Source of the DNA: a bacterium
Lineage (GTDB): Bacteria; Bdellovibrionota_C; UBA2361; SZUA-149
Length of the DNA: 11,442 nt
Direction of reading: 5' to 3'
Assembly: GCA_003230795.1 (NCBI GenBank)
Contig: QIGM01000216.1
Coordinates: 1 to 11,442, forward strand
Shown: in pieces, positions 5,213 to 11,442 of the stretch
How positions within the stretch are numbered: position 1 is the first letter of the stretch
Layout: each line of letters starts with the position of its first letter
Made by a program: the position numbers and the translations under genes
The notes under the pieces: generated by a model
The model's input: the letters and a program-made list of their open reading frames with translations, nothing else
Told to the model about the DNA's origin: nothing
Databases searched by the model: none

Positions 5213-7388
5213 CTCTACGTTCCATAGCGATGACGAGAGTGGAGCAATTTTGATTCTCACTGCCATTATTCTTGTCGTCGTCGTCAGTTTTGCTGCTCTC
5301 GCAGTTGATCTTACTGCGGCAGCTTCCAAAGCTCAGCGTTCCCGCCAATACGTCAAACTTGCCGCCCTTGCTGCTCTCGAAGAGTATAACGACACTGAGG
5401 GAACGCACGCTCAGAAGATGAGTGCCGCGCTCGAACGGGCAAATGAGATTTCTGAAGTAAACGTCGTGTTAAATTTTGCAGGAGAAGCAACACCGAATGA
5501 AGTCAGCGAAGGTTCGGGAAGTGCAGTATTAGAAGCGGGGCAGTGGTATTACGCAGCTCTTCCATTGAGCGACCCCTGCTCCGGAACATACCCTTGCTTC
5601 GTCGAAGGAGCCGATAGCAGCAGCCCACCGAATGCGTTTAGAATTGCTGGAAATCTCCACGAATCTTACAATCCTATATTTGCCCAAGCCGCCTGGGGAA
5701 ATAGTTCATCGATAAACATCAACGTTGCAGCAACCGCAAGCGTCGTTCCTCGCCATGCTTGTTTCTTGGTCGATCTTTCGCCTTCAATGACTCGAGAAAC
5801 TCATGAGCTTGGTGGCCAAGGCACGGAGTTTGCTTTCTTGCTCGAAGCGGACAATCCCGGACTCTCATCTACTAGGCACGATGTAGACTGGGACAACCTT
5901 GGAGCTTTCCCAGTGCGAGGTGGCGCGAGCACTGTGATTAACGAACATTACCAAGACGACTACGAATTGCGCACAACGCTATCGGATCTAAACTTTCAAG
6001 ACAGCGAAGATAATTTTGCAAATGCCGAGATCTACTCCGAGCATCATTACGACCCAGCCACAGACCCCTTCTATGCGGTAAACAATGGATTAAGCTATCG
6101 CATTGATACTTTTCGAGACCTTATCTACTCCGGTCCAGAGCCGCTTCGAACTGTCTTTGAAGGCCTAAAGAGAGCAGTTGAAATATTCAAAGCTCGCTCA
6201 GTAGCCGGAGACAAAGTTTGTCTTATTTTCTATGACCAAACCCTTTCTTGGACGCGAATAGTAAAGCTTACCGACGACTATGATTACCTAGAAAAGTTTC
6301 TTGATTGGGACGAGCTTTCGGATCCCACTAAAGGCTTCGAGCGCGCTGTTCAACACGGGCTTTTTCCGGCAAGAAGATCAAACACCAATATGACGCTCGC
6401 AGTGGCGGAAGCAATGAAGCAATTTGCCGCTGAGAAGAATGTTGCTGTGCCTTCTTCTGATTTTATGGTGCTCATTGGCGACGGAAAGACTAACTGTCGT
6501 GACTGTCCGCAATTAAATGAGGACATAGAACAGAACGATGACGATTCGGTTGACATTTACGATGCCTGGAAAATTTTCGCCTGCGAAGATAGTGGTGCGA
6601 TCTGTGCAAGCTACTGCTACGTAGGCGCCCCGAACGAGAGCAGCTGCAGGGCGGGATTTGGCGGTTCACTACCGAGCTCCTGTCCACCGCCAGCCGCAGA
6701 TTGTGCAGACGCAGACCTAAACGGAGATGGAGATATTAATTACGAGGATATCACCCAATGGTTTAATGACAAAGACGCAGCCGAAGGCTGCTACTCAAAA
6801 GGTTGCAGCTCAACGCCAGTACACTATTGGTATTCCGTAAACGAATTGAAAGACTATGTAGAGGACCTCGTCTATCCATCCTTAACACCAATGCATGTGA
6901 TTCTAATCGGACAAAATGTGGTTCCACATTCCGTTGATGTTCCGTCTACCGAAGATCCCGGTAAGTGCTTAAGCGATTCCGAAGCTCGATCTCAAGATTT
7001 GCCGCTTGTAAAACCAATTGCGACAGAATGGGATTGTAGTAGCGGCGAGTGCAGTGGCACCTACACCGAGGACGGAAGTTCAACAACGATTAGTCATTCC
7101 GATTTCCAGTTGGCCTGGCAAAGTAGTTTCTATCAAGTCAACAGCGACATGTACGATATTGCTGTAATGACAGGCGGCATCTGGGGGCCAATAAGACCTC
7201 AGGGACCGAGCTGCTCACCGTCATCAAGCGCACCAGCCTGCGGCGCGGCTGAGGGAACCGTAGACGGTCGACGAGTGCTTGACCCGTATTGCCGCACAAC
7301 GGTGCAGCAGATTCGTGACTATATGATCGAGATTATCGGACAAAACCCTTACACCATCGTCGATCATCGCAACGCTGAAAACGACTAG
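5205..7388 (+). CDS. TadG-like pilus protein with vWA domain and Ca-binding insertion
   Basis: A 727-residue protein (numbering from ATG 5205). The N-terminus is a TadG/Tad-type helix (GAILILTAIILVVVVSFAAL, about 13-32) without the Glu+5 seen in the two upstream pilins. A vWA fold follows, with the metal-ion (MIDAS) motif DLSPSMT at 190-196, NTNMT ending at Thr397 as the Thr motif, and LIGDGKTN with Asp426. A later strand, MHVILIG (563-569), continues the fold. Two insertions stand out: about 110 residues after the first MIDAS motif, and a Cys-rich one (about 433-545) holding a dockerin/EF-hand loop. TadG-like vWA proteins are envelope-anchored components of Tad pilus systems and bind ligands through Mg2+ or Ca2+. 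The gene overlaps the preceding stop by 8 bp (GTG 5193 is an alternative start), so translational coupling is likely. I see no terminator after it. Confidence 0.82.
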   Translation: MNSSTFHSDDESGAILILTAIILVVVVSFAALAVDLTAAASKAQRSRQYVKLAALAALEEYNDTEGTHAQKMSAALERANEISEVNVVLNFAGEATPNEVSEGSGSAVLEAGQWYYAALPLSDPCSGTYPCFVEGADSSSPPNAFRIAGNLHESYNPIFAQAAWGNSSSININVAATASVVPRHACFLVDLSPSMTRETHELGGQGTEFAFLLEADNPGLSSTRHDVDWDNLGAFPVRGGASTVINEHYQDDYELRTTLSDLNFQDSEDNFANAEIYSEHHYDPATDPFYAVNNGLSYRIDTFRDLIYSGPEPLRTVFEGLKRAVEIFKARSVAGDKVCLIFYDQTLSWTRIVKLTDDYDYLEKFLDWDELSDPTKGFERAVQHGLFPARRSNTNMTLAVAEAMKQFAAEKNVAVPSSDFMVLIGDGKTNCRDCPQLNEDIEQNDDDSVDIYDAWKIFACEDSGAICASYCYVGAPNESSCRAGFGGSLPSSCPPPAADCADADLNGDGDINYEDITQWFNDKDAAEGCYSKGCSSTPVHYWYSVNELKDYVEDLVYPSLTPMHVILIGQNVVPHSVDVPSTEDPGKCLSDSEARSQDLPLVKPIATEWDCSSGECSGTYTEDGSSTTISHSDFQLAWQSSFYQVNSDMYDIAVMTGGIWGPIRPQGPSCSPSSSAPACGAAEGTVDGRRVLDPYCRTTVQQIRDYMIEIIGQNPYTIVDHRNAEND
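6714..6749 (+). other. Dockerin/EF-hand calcium-binding loop
   Basis: The encoded DLNGDGDINYED (residues 504-515 of the vWA protein) has Asp, Asn, Asp, Asp, Asn and Asp at loop positions 1, 3, 5, 7, 9 and 12, followed by a helix-like ITQWFND. This fits the 12-residue EF-hand loop and the dockerin version of it. Only one copy is present; cellulosomal dockerins have two. Confidence 0.7.
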
Positions 7389-7472
7389 AGCTTGCTATCT
7401 CACCTTAGCTTCATTAGTTTCCTTCAATGCCAGTAAGGCACAGACTAAAAACTCTCATTTCGAGGATTCACG

Positions 7473-8342
7473 ATGAATGACATCGACGCACGTGGCTACG
7501 CAAGCCCGGAGCATCTAGTATCCACCGACTGGGTTCAAGAGAATCTAAGCGACCCAAACGTTAGAATCGTAGAATCCAACGAAGATCAGCTTCTTTACAG
7601 AGCGGGACATATTCCGGGAGCTGTAGAGGTAGACTGGGTTGATGACCTTAACGACCCACTTCGTCGTGATTACCTTAACCGCTCAGAGTTCGAGAAATTA
7701 ATGCAAAGAATCGGCGTCACACCAGAAACTTGCGTTGTTTTTTACGGTGATAAAAGCAACTGGTGGGCCTGCTATTCTTTATGGGTGTTCCAACTCTTTG
7801 GGCATACAAATGCGAAAATCATGGATGGCGGTAGCCTGAAGTGGCAGAACGAGAGTCGAGCTCTTACAAAGGACAAACCAGAACTTCCTAAGACGCAGTA
7901 TTCTGCTTCAGAACGAGATGACGCCAGCATCCGTGTTTTTCGTGACGGCGTGCTTGCTCATCTTAAGCAGAGCGGAAAACTTGTTGATGTTCGCAGCCCG
8001 GAAGAGTTCGCTGGCACAAGAATGCATATGGAAGGCTATCCAAACGAAGGAGCGCTCCGAGGTGGACATATTCCTAGTGCGGTGAGCGTTCCTTGGGCAA
8101 AGGCCATAGACCCTGAAACTGGCTGTTTTCTTCCGGCCTCCGAACTGCGACGTATTTACGAAACTGAGGGAGGATTGAGTTCCTCAGATGACGTCATCGC
8201 CTACTGTCGTATTGGAGAGCGTAGTAGCCTTAGCTGGTTTGTCTTGAAATACCTGCTTGGATATCAAAACGTTCGCAACTATGACGGAAGCTGGACTGAG
8301 TGGGGAAACCTCGTTGGCGTTCCTATTGAAAAGTCAGCTTAA
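7473..8342 (+). CDS. Thiosulfate sulfurtransferase (two-domain rhodanese)
   Basis: A 289-residue tandem rhodanese protein of normal family length. The N-terminal inactive domain shows the usual [12 protein letters not shown] (44-55), a YGDKSNWWA segment (91-99) and MDGG (117-120). The C-terminal domain has [11 protein letters not shown] (171-181), [12 protein letters not shown] (197-208) and the active-site loop C245-R-I-G-E-R250, then YDGSWTEWG (270-278). The CRxGxR loop fits thiosulfate rather than 3-mercaptopyruvate as donor (mercaptopyruvate enzymes usually have CGxGVT). It is very like the mycobacterial CysA/SseA-type thiosulfate sulfurtransferases. It transfers sulfane sulfur through a Cys persulfide in the cytoplasm; there is no signal peptide. 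GAGGA lies 6 nt before ATG 7473, a strong start. The SufE-like gene follows after 21 bp, suggesting persulfide hand-over. Confidence 0.92.
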   Translation: MNDIDARGYASPEHLVSTDWVQENLSDPNVRIVESNEDQLLYRAGHIPGAVEVDWVDDLNDPLRRDYLNRSEFEKLMQRIGVTPETCVVFYGDKSNWWACYSLWVFQLFGHTNAKIMDGGSLKWQNESRALTKDKPELPKTQYSASERDDASIRVFRDGVLAHLKQSGKLVDVRSPEEFAGTRMHMEGYPNEGALRGGHIPSAVSVPWAKAIDPETGCFLPASELRRIYETEGGLSSSDDVIAYCRIGERSSLSWFVLKYLLGYQNVRNYDGSWTEWGNLVGVPIEKSA

Positions 8343-8363
8343 TTACTCTTCGACACGAAGCCG

Positions 8364-8813
8364 ATGAGCATTTCCAGTAAACCATCCATACCAACAGGCC
8401 TCGCAGAGCTACTCGATGAGTTCGCCCTACTAGATCGCGACATGAAGTCGGAGCTGCTGATCGAACTAGCTGAACGCTTCGTCCCGGTTCCTTCCTCGAT
8501 AGCTTGCGTTCCATACCCGGATGAATTCAAGGTCCCTTCCTGTGAATCCGATGCCTACGTGTTCTATCAACGCAACCCAGACAAGACTCTGCAATTCCAC
8601 TTCGCGGTACTAAACCCTCAAGGCATATCAGCCAAAGCCTTCGCTCAAATCCTGCAAGAGAACCTCTCAGGACAAGCTCTAGAACAAGTTTGCTCAGTCT
8701 CTGATGAGATTGTCTTTGAGGTGTTTGGCAGTGGCATTTCTATGGGGAAAGGGCTGGGGCTTCGCAGCATGATTCAGCTACTAAAGGCATTATCTAACAG
8801 AGAGCGCCTCTAA
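8364..8813 (+). CDS. SufE-like sulfur-acceptor protein
   Basis: A 149-residue protein of SufE/CsdE size and layout. An N-terminal helix pair (LAELLDEFALLDRDMKSELL, 13-32) leads to FVPVPSS (39-45) and VPSCESDAYVF (57-67), where Cys60 is at the position of the persulfide-accepting Cys of SufE (usually G-C-x-S; here Ser replaces the Gly). The C-terminus FGSGISMGKGLGLRSMIQLLKAL corresponds to the conserved SufE ending with GL and a final helix. SufE takes persulfide sulfur from a cysteine desulfurase and stimulates Fe-S cluster assembly. No sufS is nearby; the neighbour 21 bp upstream is a thiosulfate sulfurtransferase, which may be the sulfur source or a partner. The ribosome-binding site is weak, and a small CTTCG-ACA-CGAAG stem (8348-8360) sits in the gap, so coupling to the upstream gene is likely. 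Confidence 0.8.
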   Translation: MSISSKPSIPTGLAELLDEFALLDRDMKSELLIELAERFVPVPSSIACVPYPDEFKVPSCESDAYVFYQRNPDKTLQFHFAVLNPQGISAKAFAQILQENLSGQALEQVCSVSDEIVFEVFGSGISMGKGLGLRSMIQLLKALSNRERL

Positions 8814-8847
8814 GGGCCCCAGAGCCCAGAATTCCCTACCTAAGCAC

Positions 8848-8874
8848 TTGCAAATTTTCCGTTAAAAGTATACT
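8848..8874 (+). promoter_or_regulatory. Possible sigma-70 promoter for opgGH
   Basis: TTGCAA (8848-8853) and TATACT (8869-8874) resemble -35 and -10 boxes but are separated by only 15 bp. They lie in the 181-bp gap before opgG, leaving a leader of about 115 nt. The -10 match is good and the spacing is short, so this is a weak call. Confidence 0.3.
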
Positions 8875-8994
8875 CAGTAGGGCTCTTTTTCGAGAATTTA
8901 GAGAGAAGTTTCAGTGGCTTAAATCTCAGCACCGATAAAGCCCTTACCATTGAATAGGTAGTTACGTTGGGCCGGCCTTAACCTTAAAGAGTTA

Positions 8995-10548
8995 ATGAAG
9001 AATAAGATTTCACAGGTCTTGGTAGCGCTTGCGCTCTTAAGTAGCACCCTAGTCAGTCTACCATCCTACGCCAATGCGCAGTCTGCAGGCGAGGCAGCTT
9101 CAGCTGAGCCTTTCAACTATAGCGCGCTTGTTGAGATGGCAAAGGGTCTCGCGGAGCTTGAGCCCAGGACTCCAGAACGTATCGACCAGGCAAGGCTCGG
9201 CAAGATCGAGTACGACGACTACCGCGACATTAGATTTCGAACGGAAAAAGCTCTTTGGCATGAAGAGCGAATGTTTAGCATAGAGTATTTCCACCCGGGC
9301 TTTCTCTTCACAACTGCGGTTCAGATCGAGGAACTAGAGAATGGGCGCAGAATTCCCATCCCCTTCTCCCCTGACCTCTTCTCCTACGACGGAACGGTCG
9401 GCGAAAAGATTCCCCGCAAGAATGGCTTGGAGTTTGTTGGCATACGCATGCGTTATCCACTCAATAAGCCGAAAGTCCAGGACGAAGTTGGCGTCTTCCT
9501 CGGTGCGTCTTATTTCCGCTTCCTCGCACGTGATCTCACTTACGGACTTTCCGGAAGAGGTTTGGCAGTAAACACGGGTGAACCCGGAGGTGAAGAGTTT
9601 CCAGTATTCACGAAATTTTGGTTAGAACGCCCTGGCAGTAAAGATACGCAGATGGTCGTACTTGCCCTACTCGAGAGCCGCAGTGTCACAGGTGCATACC
9701 GTTTCGTAATATCGCCAGGCTATAAAACAGAAATCGAGACAATGATGTCTTTGTTTTTTCGCAACACTGATAAAAAATTCGGCGTAGCGCCTCTTACTTC
9801 GATGTTTTTTCGCGGAGAAAACACCAGGAGGAGGAGGAACCGGGATTATCGGCCTGAAGTCCACGACTCCGATGGCCTTCTTATGAGAACAGGTAACGAC
9901 GAATTTATTTGGCGAGCTATAGATAACCCTCAAGGACATGTGCAGACTACTCGCTTTAGTGATTACAACCCTAAGGGCTTTGGTCTATTACAGCGCGACA
10001 GAGAGTTCGCTAGCTATCTCGATACCGAAACTCGCTACCATGACCGGCCAAGCATGTGGATTGAGCCTATTGGCGAATGGGGCTCTGGATCGGTTGAGCT
10101 GGTAGAGATCCCAACCGAAAACGAATACAATGATAATATCGTCGCCTACTGGGTACCAAAAAACCTGCCATCGAAACACCTTCAGCTTCGTTACAGAATC
10201 GTCGTTGACGCTGACGGCCCTACACATTCGATTGGGAAAGTTGTAAGAACACTTCGTGCCCCAGTAAGTGAAAAAAAATCAAACAACTCCTTCGCTGAAA
10301 AGCGGTTCATGATTGATTTCTCAGGGAAAGAGCTAGAAAGCCTCACCGCAGAACAACCAGTGCAGGCCGTATTAAGTGTTTCAGATGGAAGCTTCTCAGA
10401 AGAACGAGCGGAGCGTAATCCCGCTACTGGTGAGTGGCGATTATCCTTTAGTGCGAGCAGAAAACGTGACCGTGCGGCTGATATGAAAGTGTATCTCAGC
10501 CTTAATGGTAGAAAAGTTTCGGAAACTTGGGAGTACCTCTGGTACTAG
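8995..10548 (+). CDS. opgG: Glucan biosynthesis protein G, periplasmic
   Basis: A 517-residue protein (E. coli OpgG is about 511) with family motifs along its whole length: LGASYFR (169-175), GLSGRGLA (184-191), GEEFPVF (199-205), GVAPLTSMF (263-271), YRPEVHDSDGL (285-295), GFGLLQRDR (328-336) and YNDNIVAYWVP (378-388). A Sec signal peptide (KNK, then LVALALLSSTLVSLPSYANA) with likely cleavage after Ala28 places it in the periplasm. OpgG acts with OpgH to make osmoregulated periplasmic glucans, the beta-1,2-linked glucose backbone that adjusts envelope osmolarity. OpgG/OpgD proteins have been reclassified as glucan-active glycoside hydrolases (GH186). OpgD is the paralogue, but the pairing with opgH favours opgG. 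Only a weak purine-rich AAAGAG precedes ATG 8995, but the signal peptide starts exactly there. Confidence 0.93.
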   Translation: MKNKISQVLVALALLSSTLVSLPSYANAQSAGEAASAEPFNYSALVEMAKGLAELEPRTPERIDQARLGKIEYDDYRDIRFRTEKALWHEERMFSIEYFHPGFLFTTAVQIEELENGRRIPIPFSPDLFSYDGTVGEKIPRKNGLEFVGIRMRYPLNKPKVQDEVGVFLGASYFRFLARDLTYGLSGRGLAVNTGEPGGEEFPVFTKFWLERPGSKDTQMVVLALLESRSVTGAYRFVISPGYKTEIETMMSLFFRNTDKKFGVAPLTSMFFRGENTRRRRNRDYRPEVHDSDGLLMRTGNDEFIWRAIDNPQGHVQTTRFSDYNPKGFGLLQRDREFASYLDTETRYHDRPSMWIEPIGEWGSGSVELVEIPTENEYNDNIVAYWVPKNLPSKHLQLRYRIVVDADGPTHSIGKVVRTLRAPVSEKKSNNSFAEKRFMIDFSGKELESLTAEQPVQAVLSVSDGSFSEERAERNPATGEWRLSFSASRKRDRAADMKVYLSLNGRKVSETWEYLWY

Positions 10549-10558
10549 GGAACAAATC

Positions 10559-11442
10559 GTGTCAGCTGTTTTATTCATATCTAAATTTCGGCGTCTCTTC
10601 TCCGCATCCCGACGAAGCTTCTTTTGGCTGCTGGTTGCGGTATCAACCGGTTGGATGGCCTACTATACGTCTTACGTATTAGAGGGCATATCAAACGGCT
10701 TACTTCGCGCAGCCGTTCTCGTGCTTTTCTGTCTCTGTTTTACTTGGATCTCTGTTCCATTCTGGATGGCGGTGATTGGTCTCCTCTTAACGCTCAGCGG
10801 TAGAGACCCCTTAAGTTTTGAACGGCAAAAGCGCCTCCTACCGGCAAGAAAGCTCATGACGCGCCGAACGGCTGTGGTTATGCCAATTTACAATGAAAGC
10901 TCAGAACGAGTATTTGGCGCAATGGCCGCGATGTACGACGGACTCGAAGCGCTTGCGCCCGGCCAATTTGATTTCTTCCTTCTATCTGACACGCGTGTTG
11001 CCGAACTCACTCGGCGAGAGGAACAACTCTGCGCCGTGCTTCAGGAGGATAAAAATCGGAGACTGTACTATCGCCTGCGAGCACAAAACACGGGCAAGAA
11101 AGCGGGCAACGTTGCAGATTTCATTGAACGCTGGGGAAGTGCTTATGACTTCATGACAGTGCTCGATGCAGATAGCGTGATGACTCCAGAGACGCTACTC
11201 CAGCTTTCAGCGAGAATGGAATCAAATCCCCAAGCTGCCTTGATTCAAACCGTTCCTCAAATTATAGGCGCCGAAACACTGTTCGGTCGCATGATTCAAT
11301 TCGCAGGACGACTTTACGGTCCCCTACTCTCCCGTGGTGCCGCGTTTTGGCAAGGCGCAAGTGCGAACTATTGGGGGCACAACGCGATTATTAGAATTAC
11401 TCCTTTCGCAGAGCATTGCGGACTTGGCAGCCTTCCAGGGCG
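10559..11442 (+). CDS. opgH: Glucan glucosyltransferase H, 3' end outside window
   Basis: Starts at GTG 10559, 10 bp after the opgG stop, with AGGG 8 nt upstream; 294 residues are visible before the window edge. Two membrane segments (about 20-40 and 50-80) precede a family-2 glycosyltransferase domain: VVMPIYNE (106-113), LLSDT with Asp144, KAGNVADF (181-188), VLDADSVM (201-208, DxD-type Asp203 and Asp205), YWGHNAIIR (271-279) and the PFAEHC...LPG segment (282-294), all as in E. coli OpgH. It should be an inner-membrane UDP-glucose-dependent polymerase that makes and exports the beta-1,2-glucan backbone. The N-terminus is much shorter than in E. coli, where about 140 cytoplasmic residues precede the first helix. 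The remaining catalytic part and C-terminal membrane helices are expected to the right. Confidence 0.93.
   Translation, partial: MSAVLFISKFRRLFSASRRSFFWLLVAVSTGWMAYYTSYVLEGISNGLLRAAVLVLFCLCFTWISVPFWMAVIGLLLTLSGRDPLSFERQKRLLPARKLMTRRTAVVMPIYNESSERVFGAMAAMYDGLEALAPGQFDFFLLSDTRVAELTRREEQLCAVLQEDKNRRLYYRLRAQNTGKKAGNVADFIERWGSAYDFMTVLDADSVMTPETLLQLSARMESNPQAALIQTVPQIIGAETLFGRMIQFAGRLYGPLLSRGAAFWQGASANYWGHNAIIRITPFAEHCGLGSLPG

Noticed and set aside
8339..8530. Small minus-strand frames at 8323-8514 and 8339-8530
   Set aside because: They lie antisense to the SufE-like gene, overlap each other in different frames, and have no recognisable product or ribosome-binding site.
8814..8890. Terminator after the SufE-like gene from GAGCCC (8822-8827) and GGGCTC followed by T5 (8880-8890)
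   Set aside because: The arms are 6 nt long and 52 nt apart, too far for a terminator hairpin. The T-run is suggestive only.

Overview
The window looks like ordinary chromosome from a Gram-negative bacterium. The evidence is a periplasmic glucan operon (opgG-opgH), Sec-type signal sequences and minor pilins of the Tad (tight adherence) type. Base composition is moderate, near half G+C by eye. OpgG/OpgH point to a proteobacterium in the broad sense, but the class cannot be fixed from the sequence. I found no insertion sequence, CRISPR array, tRNA, rRNA or phage gene.

Layout. On the minus strand at the left are the start of an Arg-rich protein of unknown function (runs off the left edge), a secreted gluzincin-type zinc metallopeptidase, and a thioredoxin-fold protein of the Prx-like group. 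A divergent intergenic region of about 330 bp follows. It holds a perfect 19-bp palindromic hairpin and a second, smaller inverted repeat. Everything to the right reads on the plus strand.

The centre (about 2.3-7.4 kb) is a tightly packed three-gene cluster with overlapping ends: a TadE-like minor pilin, a TadE-like pilin whose body continues into about 620 residues of Cys-rich repeats (roughly 100 cysteines), and a TadG-like protein with a von Willebrand A (vWA) domain. The vWA domain carries a Cys-rich insertion containing a dockerin/EF-hand calcium loop. Together they look like the surface-exposed end of a Tad-type pilus or an adhesin complex; the rest of the Tad machinery (flp, tadA/B/C, rcpA, tadV) is not in the window. 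This cluster is the most unusual part of the window.

Next are a two-domain thiosulfate sulfurtransferase and a SufE-like sulfur-acceptor protein, 21 bp apart, a likely sulfane-sulfur or Fe-S trafficking pair. The right end is opgG followed 10 bp later by opgH, cut by the window edge, for synthesis of osmoregulated periplasmic glucans.

At sequence level, three things stand out. A 23-bp tandem duplication rewrites the C-terminus of the thioredoxin-like protein. The Cys-rich array mixes recently homogenised copies with copies that encode identical peptides in almost entirely different codons. A (TTC)n tract encodes poly-Phe in the peptidase leader.
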